Source of the DNA: CAVVXX01 sp052389895
GTDB taxonomy: Bacteria; Pseudomonadota; Alphaproteobacteria; Micropepsales; Micropepsaceae
NCBI GenBank assembly: GCA_052389895.1
Contig: JBQTHM010000003.1
Span: 34,066 to 98,065 of the forward strand
Direction of reading: 5' to 3'
Length of the DNA: 64,000 bases
In this document: positions 15,910 to 24,578 of the stretch, piece after piece
How positions within the stretch are numbered: the first letter of the stretch is position 1
Layout: the number at the start of each line of letters is the position of its first letter
Position numbers and translations under genes: made by a program
The notes under the pieces: generated by a model
Databases searched by the model: none
What the model saw: only the letters and a program-made list of their open reading frames with translations
Told to the model about the DNA's origin: nothing

Positions 15910-17231
15910 ACGAATCCTTCGATTTACTGATCAGAGGCGGCACGGTCGCAACAGAGAAAGGGATTATGCCTGCGGACGTCGGCGTGCGCGACGGGCGGAT
16001 CGCGAAGGTGGGCTCGCTTAGCGCGGCCGTGGCGGCAGAAATATTCGATGCGCGTGGACTGCATGTGCTTCCGGGCGTGATCGACAGCCAGGTGCATTTT
16101 CGGGAGCCGGGCGACACGCATAAGGAAGATATGGAAACCGGCAGTCGTGCGGCCGTGCTGGGAGGCGTCACGTCGGTATTCGACATGCCAAATACGAAGC
16201 CGCCGACCACCACCCGCGCGGCACTGGACGACAAGTTCATGCGTGCAAGAGGCCGCATGCATTGCGACTACGCTTTTTATGTTGGAGCAACCCCGGCTAA
16301 TGCCTCCGAGCTGGCTGAGTTGGAACGAGTGCCCGGCGTTGCAGGTATAAAGGCGTTTCTCGGTTCCTCCACGGGAACACTCCTGCTCGATCACGAGAAG
16401 GACATTCTTGCCGCACTCAGATGCAGCAGCCGCCGCCTGGCCGCGCATTGCGAAGACGAAGCACGTTTAAGGGAGCGCAAGCATTTCGCCACGAAAGGCA
16501 ACCCCGGTACGCACACCGTCTGGCGCGACGAAGAAGTAGCCCGGCTTTCGACGGAACGGCTTATTCGCCTGGCACGCGCGGCTAGACGTCCTGTACATGT
16601 TCTGCATGTAGGTACGGCGGAGGAAATGTCGTTATTGGCGGCCGCGCGCGACATCGCAACGTGCGAAGTGACGCCGCAGCACCTTACGCTTGCAGCGCCG
16701 GAATGTTACGCGCGCCTGGGAACCTATGCGCAGATGAACCCACCCATTCGCGACGAGCGTCATCGTGCGGCGCTGTGGCACGCGCTGCGCGAAGGCATAA
16801 TCGATACAATTGGTTCCGACCACGCGCCGCACACGCGCGAAGAGAAAGACCGCGTGTACCCCGATACGCCCGCCGGTATGCCCGGCGTGCAGACGCTCGT
16901 GACGCTGATGCTACACCACGTGAATGCGGGCGAGCTTGCGCTGGAGCGTTTCGTGTCGCTAACGAGTGCCGGGCCAGCGCGCGTTTTCGGCGTGATCGGC
17001 AAGGGCAGGATCGCCGAAGGTTACGATGCTGACTTTACGATTGTGGATATTAAGGCTCGCCGGCGTATCGAAAACAAATGGATCGCGTCGCGTTGCGGCT
17101 GGACGCCATTCGATGGAATGGAAACGCTAGGGTGGCCGGTGGCTACAATCGTGCGCGGCACAATCGTGGTCCTCGATGGCAAGCTAGTGTCGCCAGGACA
17201 CGGTCGGCCCGTGCGCTTCAATGCAACGTGA
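15906..17231 (+). CDS. pyrC: dihydroorotase (amidohydrolase superfamily)
   Basis: This 441-residue amidohydrolase should close carbamoyl-aspartate to dihydroorotate in pyrimidine synthesis. Metal-site residues are His64, the presumed carbamylated Lys149 in GIKAFLG, His181, His234 and Asp305 in GSDHAP. The first His of the family motif HxH is Gln62 here (DSQVHFREPG). I recall this Gln in a subgroup annotated as dihydroorotase in alphaproteobacteria, so it may be an active variant or a paralogue. Allantoinase or a hydantoinase is the alternative. The end overlaps the convergent usg gene by 14 nt. Confidence 0.87.
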   Translation: MNESFDLLIRGGTVATEKGIMPADVGVRDGRIAKVGSLSAAVAAEIFDARGLHVLPGVIDSQVHFREPGDTHKEDMETGSRAAVLGGVTSVFDMPNTKPPTTTRAALDDKFMRARGRMHCDYAFYVGATPANASELAELERVPGVAGIKAFLGSSTGTLLLDHEKDILAALRCSSRRLAAHCEDEARLRERKHFATKGNPGTHTVWRDEEVARLSTERLIRLARAARRPVHVLHVGTAEEMSLLAAARDIATCEVTPQHLTLAAPECYARLGTYAQMNPPIRDERHRAALWHALREGIIDTIGSDHAPHTREEKDRVYPDTPAGMPGVQTLVTLMLHHVNAGELALERFVSLTSAGPARVFGVIGKGRIAEGYDADFTIVDIKARRRIENKWIASRCGWTPFDGMETLGWPVATIVRGTIVVLDGKLVSPGHGRPVRFNAT

Positions 17232-17481
17232 ATTCGCCGCGCGCGTATTTCAGGTCAGTAGGAACGATGATGCCTGTCGTGGCCACGCGTACCGAGTGCA
17301 GCTTGCCATCAAGATGTTTCTCCCAATAACGAAGGAAACGGTTCAACACAGGGAAACGGGGCACCAGATCGTATTCCTGCCAGATGTAGCTTTGCAGCAC
17401 GGCGGGATGATCGGGCAGGTGGTACAGAATCTCCGCAGTCGTGAGCCTGTACCCGTTCAATAATAACGCCAACACACTCAT
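17218..17481 (-). CDS. Usg family protein
   Basis: This is an 87-residue cytoplasmic protein. The conserved stretch GYRLTTAEILYHLPDHP, YIWQEYDL and HLDGKLHSVRVA matches the alphaproteobacterial Usg family, first noted near trp genes and without known function. I chose the ATG at 17481 because AGGA lies six to seven bases before it. In-frame ATGs at 17487 and 17499 have worse spacing. Confidence 0.85.
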   Translation of the reverse strand: MSVLALLLNGYRLTTAEILYHLPDHPAVLQSYIWQEYDLVPRFPVLNRFLRYWEKHLDGKLHSVRVATTGIIVPTDLKYARGEFTLH

Positions 17482-17735
17482 CGTCATTCCTAAACCCATG
17501 AGAAGCGAGTCGTGTTCCGAAATCCTTGCACAATAACGGTTACCGGCGCCTTTGCGGCGTTCGTCAACTCCTTTGCTTGACGGCGCAGTAGTTTTCCGCT
17601 CGGTTCCTTACCGGGGCAACACGTTACTTATGATTCATGGCGGCATTACGGCCCGTAACGGGCGATCGCCGCATCTGGCAGCAACCGATCGTGAGTGCTA
17701 CGCACGCGGCATGGCGGACACATCAGACTAAAAAA
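17482..17735. other. intergenic region between usg and lysE
   Basis: This is about 250 nt between divergent genes, so it should hold promoters for both. A TTGACG hexamer at 17577-17582 and a TATGAT hexamer at 17629-17634 are present on the plus strand, but they are not spaced as a promoter pair. I see no hairpin with a T tract and no convincing coding frame, apart from an in-frame extension of lysE that starts at 17637. Confidence 0.4.
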
Positions 17736-18395
17736 ATGGATTATGTCTTCCTCGTCATCAGCGGAGCGATTATCGGCGTCATAGTTGCGGCGCCCATAGG
17801 TCCCGTGAATGTAATCTGTATTCGCCGCACGCTCGCCTACGGTTCGCTGCATGGATTTCTGTCGGGATTGGGAGCGGCACTTGGCGACGGCGTCTTCGCC
17901 GTTATTTCCGCGTTCGGTTTGACTGCGATTGCACAGCTGATTGAAGGTTATTCGATTGCACTACAGGTGATTGGCGGCATTCTCCTTCTCGGTTTTGGTT
18001 GGTACACTTATCACGCAGACCCGACATGCGCGCGCGAAAAGCTTGCGCCACCGGTCAGGGATCTGCCGTTTTTCACACGTGTCGTACGTGATGTGGTCTC
18101 CACGTTTGCGCTCACTTTGACGAACCCTGCAACGCTGTTGGGTTTTGCCGCCCTGTTCGCGGGCTTAAGCACTATTACGGGAGAAACGACCAGTTTTGCC
18201 GCAGCCGCAGTCATTGTCGGCGGCGTCGTGGCGGGCTCCGCCGGATGGTGGTTCGCCATTACCACGATAACGGCGATCTTTCACAAGCATATGGACAGCC
18301 GCATCATGCGCCACATCAATCAATTTTCTGGAGTTGTGGTGGGACTGTTTGGTGTGGCCGTGCTCGCGCATCTGGCGGCATCGCTGTTCTCTTGA
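17736..18395 (+). CDS. LysE family translocator
   Basis: This is a 219-residue inner-membrane exporter with about six hydrophobic helices. The first carries the family signature AAPIGPVNVICIRRTLAYG. LysE/RhtB proteins export amino acids such as lysine, arginine, homoserine or threonine. The substrate here is not deducible. I took the ATG at 17736, directly before the first helix; a start at 17637 would add 33 residues of unlikely leader. The TTGACA at 18392-18397 overlaps its stop codon. Confidence 0.85.
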   Translation: MDYVFLVISGAIIGVIVAAPIGPVNVICIRRTLAYGSLHGFLSGLGAALGDGVFAVISAFGLTAIAQLIEGYSIALQVIGGILLLGFGWYTYHADPTCAREKLAPPVRDLPFFTRVVRDVVSTFALTLTNPATLLGFAALFAGLSTITGETTSFAAAAVIVGGVVAGSAGWWFAITTITAIFHKHMDSRIMRHINQFSGVVVGLFGVAVLAHLAASLFS

Positions 18396-18507
18396 CATAT
18401 CGCGTATCAACCATAGGTGGCCGGAGGTCTTCACAGCCGAGCCCGCTATGTGACATGCTTCAGTTAACGTGTGGGGCGGCCGCGCAAATGCCGGTGGAGT
18501 AGCGGGG

Positions 18508-19761
18508 ATGACGTCCGAAATTGCTGTCATGAACCAGCGCGCGGTTGCGCTTGCGGCGGATACTGCTGTGACGCTGGTGGATGACGGCACGGTTGTAGTG
18601 CGCAATGAGCAGCAAAAGCTCTTTAACTTAGCCGACGGTCACCCCATCGCCATCATGTTCTTTGGTGTGGCCGACATGCTGGGCCACCCTTGGGACCATC
18701 TAGTCGAGCACTATCAAACCAAGCACCGCCGGGATGCCCTCAAACCGCGCGTGCGCGACTATGCGGCCGCGTTTACCGGCATGCTGGACCATCTCGACGA
18801 GTTCTTTCCGCCGGAGCGGCAACGCGAGGATTACCGGCGGCTGCTCGCCTCCGTGTTCCGCCACATTTTCGCTTATGCGCAGTTTCTGCGGCAGAACAGT
18901 GAGGATGCCTCGCTGGGTGCCGACGACACCCGCCTTCTTGAAAGCGCGATCGAACGCATCTGGCGCGAATATCAGGTTCACGACGACGGGGCGCCGCGGC
19001 GCGACTTGCCATGCTTTCCGCAGGGCTTTGGCAAAATCGTGGCGTCGCGTCATGCCGCGCAAATCAACGAGCTGATCGATTACGGTTTTCGCCAGTTCGG
19101 GATTTCCAAACAGGCGGAACAGCATTTGCACGACATTGCGGCGTTTTGCGTCACTAAGGACTTGTTTCTGGAGGACGTGTCGGGGTTGGTCTTTGCAGGC
19201 TTCGGATCGCAAGAGCGCTATCCGTCTGTCGTCACCTATTACGTGTCGGCCGTCGTGGACGGAATCGTTAAGCGCAGCGAGGTAAGTGTGGACGTTATCG
19301 ACAATGAAATCCGGTCGCGCGTGCGTATATTCGCTGACAGCGAGGTGACACATGCCTTTCTTCGCGGAATTGATTTTAATCTTGAACGGCGGCTGTATGC
19401 CGGCTTCCGCATGCTGCTGCACGGCGTCGTCGACGAGGTGATCGCGGTGTTTCGCGCTCCCGAGGCGCAGAAAAAACAGGTTCGTGAGCGTTTTCAGACC
19501 GATTTCGTACCGCGCTATTTCGATGCGTTTCGCGGCATGATCGGGGAGTATCAGCAGCACGCCTTCATCAACCCCGTATTGCGTGTGCTCGAAATTGCGG
19601 GCAAGAAGGAACTGGCGGAAACCGCACGATCGTTAGTCGAGTTGAACGTGTTCAAAAAGCGTATAATGGCGCAAAAGGAAACCGTCGGCGGAGCAATCGA
19701 CGTCGCTGTCATCAGCCGCGACAGCGGTTTCCAGTGGGTAGCAAAACCCGGAGCAGCATAA
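18508..19761 (+). CDS. proteasome-beta-like (Ntn-hydrolase-like) protein of unknown function
   Basis: The protein has 417 residues. It begins MTSEIAVMNQRAVALAADTA. If Met1 is removed, Thr1 and Asp17 fall exactly where proteasome beta subunits and HslV have them, and a Lys at 36 (QQKLF) is close to catalytic Lys33, with a loop three residues longer. HPIAIMFFGVADMLG then resembles the next two beta strands of that fold. The remaining about 300 residues look mostly helical and are unlike proteasome subunits. GGTGGAG precedes the ATG. Fold and activity are inferred from these motifs only. It is followed one base later by an unknown gene. Confidence 0.75.
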   Translation: MTSEIAVMNQRAVALAADTAVTLVDDGTVVVRNEQQKLFNLADGHPIAIMFFGVADMLGHPWDHLVEHYQTKHRRDALKPRVRDYAAAFTGMLDHLDEFFPPERQREDYRRLLASVFRHIFAYAQFLRQNSEDASLGADDTRLLESAIERIWREYQVHDDGAPRRDLPCFPQGFGKIVASRHAAQINELIDYGFRQFGISKQAEQHLHDIAAFCVTKDLFLEDVSGLVFAGFGSQERYPSVVTYYVSAVVDGIVKRSEVSVDVIDNEIRSRVRIFADSEVTHAFLRGIDFNLERRLYAGFRMLLHGVVDEVIAVFRAPEAQKKQVRERFQTDFVPRYFDAFRGMIGEYQQHAFINPVLRVLEIAGKKELAETARSLVELNVFKKRIMAQKETVGGAIDVAVISRDSGFQWVAKPGAA

Positions 19762-19762
19762 A

Positions 19763-20152
19763 ATGTTCTTGTTCTGGCGCAAAAAGAAGGTGCCCACTCT
19801 GCGTCCGCGCGGGGAAAAGCTTGATGTGGTTATGGGCGAGCTTGACGACAGTCGTCGCGCCTTCAAAGAGGGCTCGGCCCGCGAGCGCCACGTTTTCAGC
19901 CCATCGGAGGAATGGTCAAAGAAATATCTCTCCCAGGGCATTGGTCCGGAAGCGGCTTATGGCGCGCCGATTGTCTGCTTCGAAGACGGCACTTGTCTTC
20001 CCCCGCGTGACGAGCTCATGCGCGAACTGGCTGCGCGCGTTGCCGCCGCCGACGGCTGCGGCTGCATCGGCACGAGGGCCATGCGCCGCCCCTTCGCATA
20101 CAAAAAGACGATGCACAAGCGCCCGTGGCTATTACGACTACTCTCCGGTTAG
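19763..20152 (+). CDS. hypothetical protein, likely partner of the Ntn-like protein
   Basis: This is a 129-residue protein that I do not recognise. It starts MFLFWRKKKVP, a short hydrophobic/basic N-terminus. It carries four cysteines, Cys72 and Cys78 (VCFEDGTC) and Cys99 and Cys101 (GCGC), which could bind a metal, and it ends in a basic, Trp-containing tail. There is no signal peptide or clear membrane helix. The ATG lies one base after the stop of the Ntn-like gene, so the two are almost surely co-translated. The end overlaps the convergent NUDIX gene by 15 nt. Confidence 0.75.
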   Translation: MFLFWRKKKVPTLRPRGEKLDVVMGELDDSRRAFKEGSARERHVFSPSEEWSKKYLSQGIGPEAAYGAPIVCFEDGTCLPPRDELMRELAARVAAADGCGCIGTRAMRRPFAYKKTMHKRPWLLRLLSG

Positions 20153-20557
20153 TAGTTCGCGCGCGCTGTTTTCGATGATACGCCTGGTTTCTTTCCAAAG
20201 GTCGAATTGCATCAATTCGCGAGGCGAGACCCAGCACACGTCTATTGCATCCGAGCCTGCATGCAGGTTACCTGACGCGTGACGCGCCGTGAAATCAATC
20301 AACACGTAATGAGAGAGATCTTCGGATAACTCTGCTACGCCGGCGAGTGCGCCGATCTCGATTTCGATTCCAGTTTCCTCCCGCACTTCGCGCTTGAGCG
20401 CTTCGTGGAGCGATTCTCCCGGTTCGACCTTGCCTCCGGGAATGCTCCATTTACCGGCGTGCGGCGCCCTTGCACGGCGGATGAGCAACACTTCGCCGCA
20501 AGCATTCCAGATGACCGCGCCTACGCCAAGAACTAGAGTGGGACTGGAACCCGCCAT
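20138..20557 (-). CDS. NUDIX hydrolase
   Basis: This is a 139-residue protein with a complete Nudix box (GGKVEPGESLHEALKREV followed by REETGIEI). It should cleave a nucleoside diphosphate linked to another group, using Mg2+. The subgroup resembles small ADP-ribose or (d)NTP pyrophosphatases; the exact substrate is unknown. The ATG at 20557 (MAGSSPTLVLGVGAVI) places the first strand at the usual spot. A start at 20593 would overlap the promoter region of the divergent SRAP gene. Confidence 0.9.
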   Translation of the reverse strand: MAGSSPTLVLGVGAVIWNACGEVLLIRRARAPHAGKWSIPGGKVEPGESLHEALKREVREETGIEIEIGALAGVAELSEDLSHYVLIDFTARHASGNLHAGSDAIDVCWVSPRELMQFDLWKETRRIIENSARELLTGE

Positions 20558-20604
20558 GCGAAACACTATGTTCACTGGGCAGCTTTCCAGCAAATGAGGG
20601 TCTC

Positions 20605-21306
20605 ATGTGCGGCCGTTACGCCGCAAATTTGCCGCACGAAACCATGCGCGGCGTGTTTGGAGTGCATGGAGAGATTCCCGATTTTCCGCCGCGCTACCAC
20701 ATTGCGCCCGGCGTGGATATCCTCGTCATCCGGCTGGAAGACGGCGAGCGGCGCGTTGCTCTGTTGCGCTGGGGAATAGTGCCACGCTGGACGCGCGACG
20801 CCGTGAAGCCGCTGATCAACGCACGCAGCGAAACGGTGGATAGCAAACCCGTGTTTCGTGACGCGTTCCGCTTGCGCCGATGCATCGTGCCAGCGACGGG
20901 GTTCTACGAATGGCAAGCCGCGCCGAAAGGGCCCAAGCAGCCGTTCCATATTCGCGCGCGCGGCGGCGTGCCGTTCGCAATGGCTGCGCTCTGGGAACCT
21001 TCGCTCGCCACGCAAGGCATAAACCATGACAGCGTTACCATCATAACCTGCGAGGCCAACGGTTTGCTGCGCCCGCTGCACGAACGCATGCCCGTGATCT
21101 TGCCCGAGCGAGTTTGGGCAAACTGGCTTGATCCGGCTCTGGCGCCGGCGGAAGCGAAATCCTTTCTACGTCCCGCGCCTGACGGAATGCTGGAAGCTTA
21201 TCCTGTCGGCTACGGTGTAAATCGAGCCTCCAATGATGGGCCCGAACTCGCAATGCCGCTTGCGCGCATGGAACGTCCGCCTCCGCCTCAACGCGATCTT
21301 TCCTGA
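20605..21306 (+). CDS. SOS response-associated (SRAP/YedK/HMCES) protein
   Basis: This is a 233-residue SRAP domain protein. Cys2, exposed after Met removal, forms a thiazolidine link with abasic sites in single-stranded DNA. Asn72 (INARSE), Glu102 (GFYEW) and His159 (LHERMP) complete the known active site. It protects abasic sites at stalled replication forks. It stands alone between a divergent NUDIX gene and a plus-strand FKBP gene. No LexA box is evident by eye in the 47-nt upstream gap. Confidence 0.94.
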   Translation: MCGRYAANLPHETMRGVFGVHGEIPDFPPRYHIAPGVDILVIRLEDGERRVALLRWGIVPRWTRDAVKPLINARSETVDSKPVFRDAFRLRRCIVPATGFYEWQAAPKGPKQPFHIRARGGVPFAMAALWEPSLATQGINHDSVTIITCEANGLLRPLHERMPVILPERVWANWLDPALAPAEAKSFLRPAPDGMLEAYPVGYGVNRASNDGPELAMPLARMERPPPPQRDLS

Positions 21307-21457
21307 GCGGCATGGGCGGGTTCCCGAAATCATCGGCCAGCGGGCGACTGGCCCGTGCCAATATGCGCCTGGCTTACGACACGAATTCGCCATAACTGGC
21401 TGGTTTACCGGATTCGTTCCGGGGGCGGGGCGCTTCGCCGGGATACAGGAGACAAAG

Positions 21458-21919
21458 ATGCGATTTGCGACTTTGGCAGCAGCCTTTGCTGCGTTGGCCT
21501 TCACATACTCGGCAGGAGCAGCCATGGCAGGCGACCTCAGCGCCCAGGCCAATCAGGCGTTTCTAGCGGAAAACGCCAGCAAGCCGGGCGTGATTACGCG
21601 CCCAAGCGGGTTGCAGTACCGAGTCATCAAATCGGGGTCGGGCCGCACGCCCGAAACAACCGACATGGTCGTAGTCACGTATAAAGGCTGGCTAATTGAC
21701 AAGACGGTCTTCGACCAGACGAGCCCCGGGCAAACTGCCGAATTTCCGGCGGGGAAGCTCATTCCCGGTTGGGTCGAGGCGCTTTCCTTGATGAAAGAGG
21801 GCGACGAATGGGAACTCGTTATCCCTTCGAATCTTGCCTATGGCGAACGTGGTGCGGGTGACGTGATCCCGCCGAACCAGACGCTCGTGTTCCGGATGGC
21901 GTTGATCGAGGTGAAATAG
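21458..21919 (+). CDS. exported FKBP-type peptidyl-prolyl cis-trans isomerase
   Basis: The protein has 153 residues. A Sec signal peptide (about 1-24, MRFATLAAAFAALAFTYSAG) ends near AMA-GD. A short helix and one FKBP domain follow, with VVVTYKGWLIDKTVFDQT, FPAGKLIPGWVEAL and IPSNLAYGERGAG. It should catalyse proline isomerisation in folding of periplasmic proteins. AGGAGAC lies just before the ATG at 21458, which fixes the start; the frame is open upstream to 21233 only by chance. Confidence 0.92.
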   Translation: MRFATLAAAFAALAFTYSAGAAMAGDLSAQANQAFLAENASKPGVITRPSGLQYRVIKSGSGRTPETTDMVVVTYKGWLIDKTVFDQTSPGQTAEFPAGKLIPGWVEALSLMKEGDEWELVIPSNLAYGERGAGDVIPPNQTLVFRMALIEVK

Positions 21920-21947
21920 TCGAGGAATTTGGCCTGAGCTGATTTCA

Positions 21948-24578
21948 ATGCGTTTAGCGTCCGGTTTATTGCGTATTGCGGTGGCGCTCCTTCTGGTCGT
22001 GGGCGCAAGCATGTTGTTTTGGGCAAGCCGCGATTATGCCGTAATCGCGCCCGATCTCTACGGCCAGATACGCGGCCTCTCCTACAGCCCGAGTCACCTG
22101 TACACAATCTCAGAGCAAGTTGAGACCTCGCCACGGCGCATTAATGCAGACCTCGCGCAGCTTGAGAACTACACAGGCAGGATTCGCACATACACAGTGC
22201 AGGGAAGCATGGCGGCGGTTCCGGAGATTGCTCACCGGCATGGCATCACTGTGTCGATCGGGCTCTGGATCGGAAGTGATACAGCGGCCAACGAAAAAGA
22301 GATTGCGGACGCGATAAAGTTGATCCGCACAAACCGGCGCGTGATCGACCGCGTGTTCGTCGGCAACGAGGCCATCCTGCGCGGCGATCTGAGCGTCGCC
22401 GATCTTGCAAGGTATCTTGACCGAATACGCCGCGCCCTGCCACCGCGCATTAAAGTAGGCACAGCGGAGCCCTGGCATGTCTGGCTGGAGCATCAAGAGC
22501 TTGCCGAGCACGTGGACTTCGTCGGGATTCATTTGCTTCCCTACTGGGAGGGAATTCCAATCGATTATGCGCTGCAGTTCTGCATCGAGCGCTTCAAGCA
22601 GATTGCCGAGAAATTTCCACACAAGCCGATCGTGATTGGAGAGGTGGGCTGGCCGTCCGATGGTCGCACGCGCCAGGGCGCGACCGCGTCGCTCGCCAAC
22701 CAGGCGTATTTCGTGCGCACTTTCATCGCCTACGCTGCCGAGCACGGCTACGACTACTACATTATGGAGGCGTACGATCAGCCCTGGAAGGCGGATCCGG
22801 AAGGCGCGGTAGGTGCATTCTGGGGCATGTTCGACGCCGAAGGGCAACCCAAGTTCAATTTCACCGGCATGCTTCGTTCGTTTCCCGAATGGCGTAATTA
22901 CGCGGGCGCCGCGGCCGTGCTCACGCTTCTATTGGGATTGACAATTCTTGGCCGCATGCCGCGTGTTCGCAGCACGGGATATGTAGTGATGGGCGGGCTC
23001 GTTGCCATAGTCACGACAGGCATTCTGATGCTGGTCGACGCCAGCGCGCTCGAGTACCTCGAACCCTCTGACATCGTTTTCTATTCCGCTCTTGTTCCGC
23101 TGTTGCTGCTCGCGGCCACAATCATTCTGACCGAGGGAGCGGAGCTTGCGTTATCCCTTTGGCGCGTGGAAAGGCGGCTCGTGCTTGCAGCTGCCCCTGA
23201 TAGGCCGCCGCGCGTCTCAATACACGTTCCATGTTACAACGAGCCGCCGGAGCTGGTGAAATCCACGCTGAACGCGTTGGCGCGGCTTGATTACGAAAGC
23301 TTCGAAGTCATTGTGCTCGACAACAACACGCGCGACCCCGCCGTGTGGCGCCCGCTGGAAGACCATTGTGCGGCGCTGGGCCCGCGCTTCCACTTTTTTC
23401 ATCTGAGCAATGTGAAGGGGTTCAAGGCGGGCGCTCTGAACGAAGCCATGAAACGCACCGACCCAGAGGCCGAATTCATCGCCGTAATCGACAGCGATTA
23501 TCAGGTATCGCCCAACTGGCTGAAAGTGGCGATGCCATTCTTCGCCAAGCCGCAAATCGCCGTGGTGCAGGCGCCGCAGGATTACCGAGATGGGCACGGC
23601 AGCCTTTTCAAGGCGATGTGTTACGAGGAGTATCGCGGCTTCTTCCACATCGGGATGGTGGAGCGCAACGAAGCCGACGCCATAATCCAGCACGGCACCA
23701 TGACTATTGTCCGTCGCCGCGCGTTGGAAGAAGTCGGCGCCTGGAGCGCGTGGTGCATCACGGAAGACACGGAACTCGGCTTAAAACTTTTCGAGCGCGG
23801 CTACAGCGCTGCCTATATTCCGGTCAGCTTGGGGCGGGGCGTGATGCCCGACACGCTCGCTGCTTTCATGTTGCAGCGTTACCGCTGGGTCTATGGGGCC
23901 ATGCAGATCATGAAGCGTCATGCCCGCGCGGTGTTCCTGGGCGGCACCAAACTGACACGCGCGCAGCGCTACCAGTTCCTCGCCGGCTGGCTGCCATGGA
24001 TTTCCGATGGCCCCGCGCTGATTGTGTCCTTTTTCGCACTGGTTTGGACTGTGCTTATGATCGCTGCGCCAAAAATATTCGATGTGCCGATGGCTGCGCT
24101 ATCGGCTTGCGCGCTGGCGCTCTTTGCAGTGAAGACATTGAAGACCCTGCTGCTTTACCCGCCTAAGGTACGATCGGGCGTCAAGGGCGCGATCATGGCG
24201 TCGGTGGCCGGGCTTTCACTCACGCACACGGTGGGCAAGGCGATGCTGATGGGCATCTTCACATCGCGACATCCTTTTATGCGCACTCCCAAGTGCGAAC
24301 GCGCGACGCCACTAAAGCAAATTTTGCGCGTGGCGTGGCAGGAAGTAACGTTGTTCACCGCTTGCATGGCTGCGCTGGCCGCAACAGTGATCTCTCGCCA
24401 CGGAATCGGCGATCCCGCCACGCTGCTGTGGGTGATGATGCTTTGCGTGCAAGCGCTGCCTTACGCGGCGACAATCGTTACTGCTTCTGTCAGCGTGGCC
24501 GCCGGCCGTCTGCCCGCACCAGCGGCTACCCCACAGCCGGAGCCGGCGCCGCTTCCAGCGCAGAAACAAGCGGCCTAG
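21948..24578 (+). CDS. GH17-like / family 2 glycosyltransferase fusion, beta-glucan synthase (NdvB-like)
   Basis: This is an 876-residue membrane protein in two parts. After an N-terminal membrane anchor, residues about 40-310 form a GH17-type glucanase/transglycosylase domain with Glu141 in VFVGNEA and Glu232 in IGEVGWPS, the expected acid/base and nucleophile. Two or three membrane helices (about 318-400) lead to a GT2 domain with DSD (515-517), TED (605-607) and QRYRW (643-647), then more helices. The layout matches beta-1,3/1,6 glucan synthases like NdvB of Bradyrhizobium and Pseudomonas. It probably makes cyclic or branched periplasmic glucan from UDP-glucose. The stop overlaps the convergent dehydrogenase stop. 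Confidence 0.88.
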   Translation: MRLASGLLRIAVALLLVVGASMLFWASRDYAVIAPDLYGQIRGLSYSPSHLYTISEQVETSPRRINADLAQLENYTGRIRTYTVQGSMAAVPEIAHRHGITVSIGLWIGSDTAANEKEIADAIKLIRTNRRVIDRVFVGNEAILRGDLSVADLARYLDRIRRALPPRIKVGTAEPWHVWLEHQELAEHVDFVGIHLLPYWEGIPIDYALQFCIERFKQIAEKFPHKPIVIGEVGWPSDGRTRQGATASLANQAYFVRTFIAYAAEHGYDYYIMEAYDQPWKADPEGAVGAFWGMFDAEGQPKFNFTGMLRSFPEWRNYAGAAAVLTLLLGLTILGRMPRVRSTGYVVMGGLVAIVTTGILMLVDASALEYLEPSDIVFYSALVPLLLLAATIILTEGAELALSLWRVERRLVLAAAPDRPPRVSIHVPCYNEPPELVKSTLNALARLDYESFEVIVLDNNTRDPAVWRPLEDHCAALGPRFHFFHLSNVKGFKAGALNEAMKRTDPEAEFIAVIDSDYQVSPNWLKVAMPFFAKPQIAVVQAPQDYRDGHGSLFKAMCYEEYRGFFHIGMVERNEADAIIQHGTMTIVRRRALEEVGAWSAWCITEDTELGLKLFERGYSAAYIPVSLGRGVMPDTLAAFMLQRYRWVYGAMQIMKRHARAVFLGGTKLTRAQRYQFLAGWLPWISDGPALIVSFFALVWTVLMIAAPKIFDVPMAALSACALALFAVKTLKTLLLYPPKVRSGVKGAIMASVAGLSLTHTVGKAMLMGIFTSRHPFMRTPKCERATPLKQILRVAWQEVTLFTACMAALAATVISRHGIGDPATLLWVMMLCVQALPYAATIVTASVSVAAGRLPAPAATPQPEPAPLPAQKQAA

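Noticed and set aside
18392..18420. A perfect TTGACA hexamer at the lysE stop codon as promoter of the Ntn-like gene
   Set aside because: No acceptable -10 hexamer at 16-18 nt; the sequence there is AGGTGG. Only the -35 half is present.
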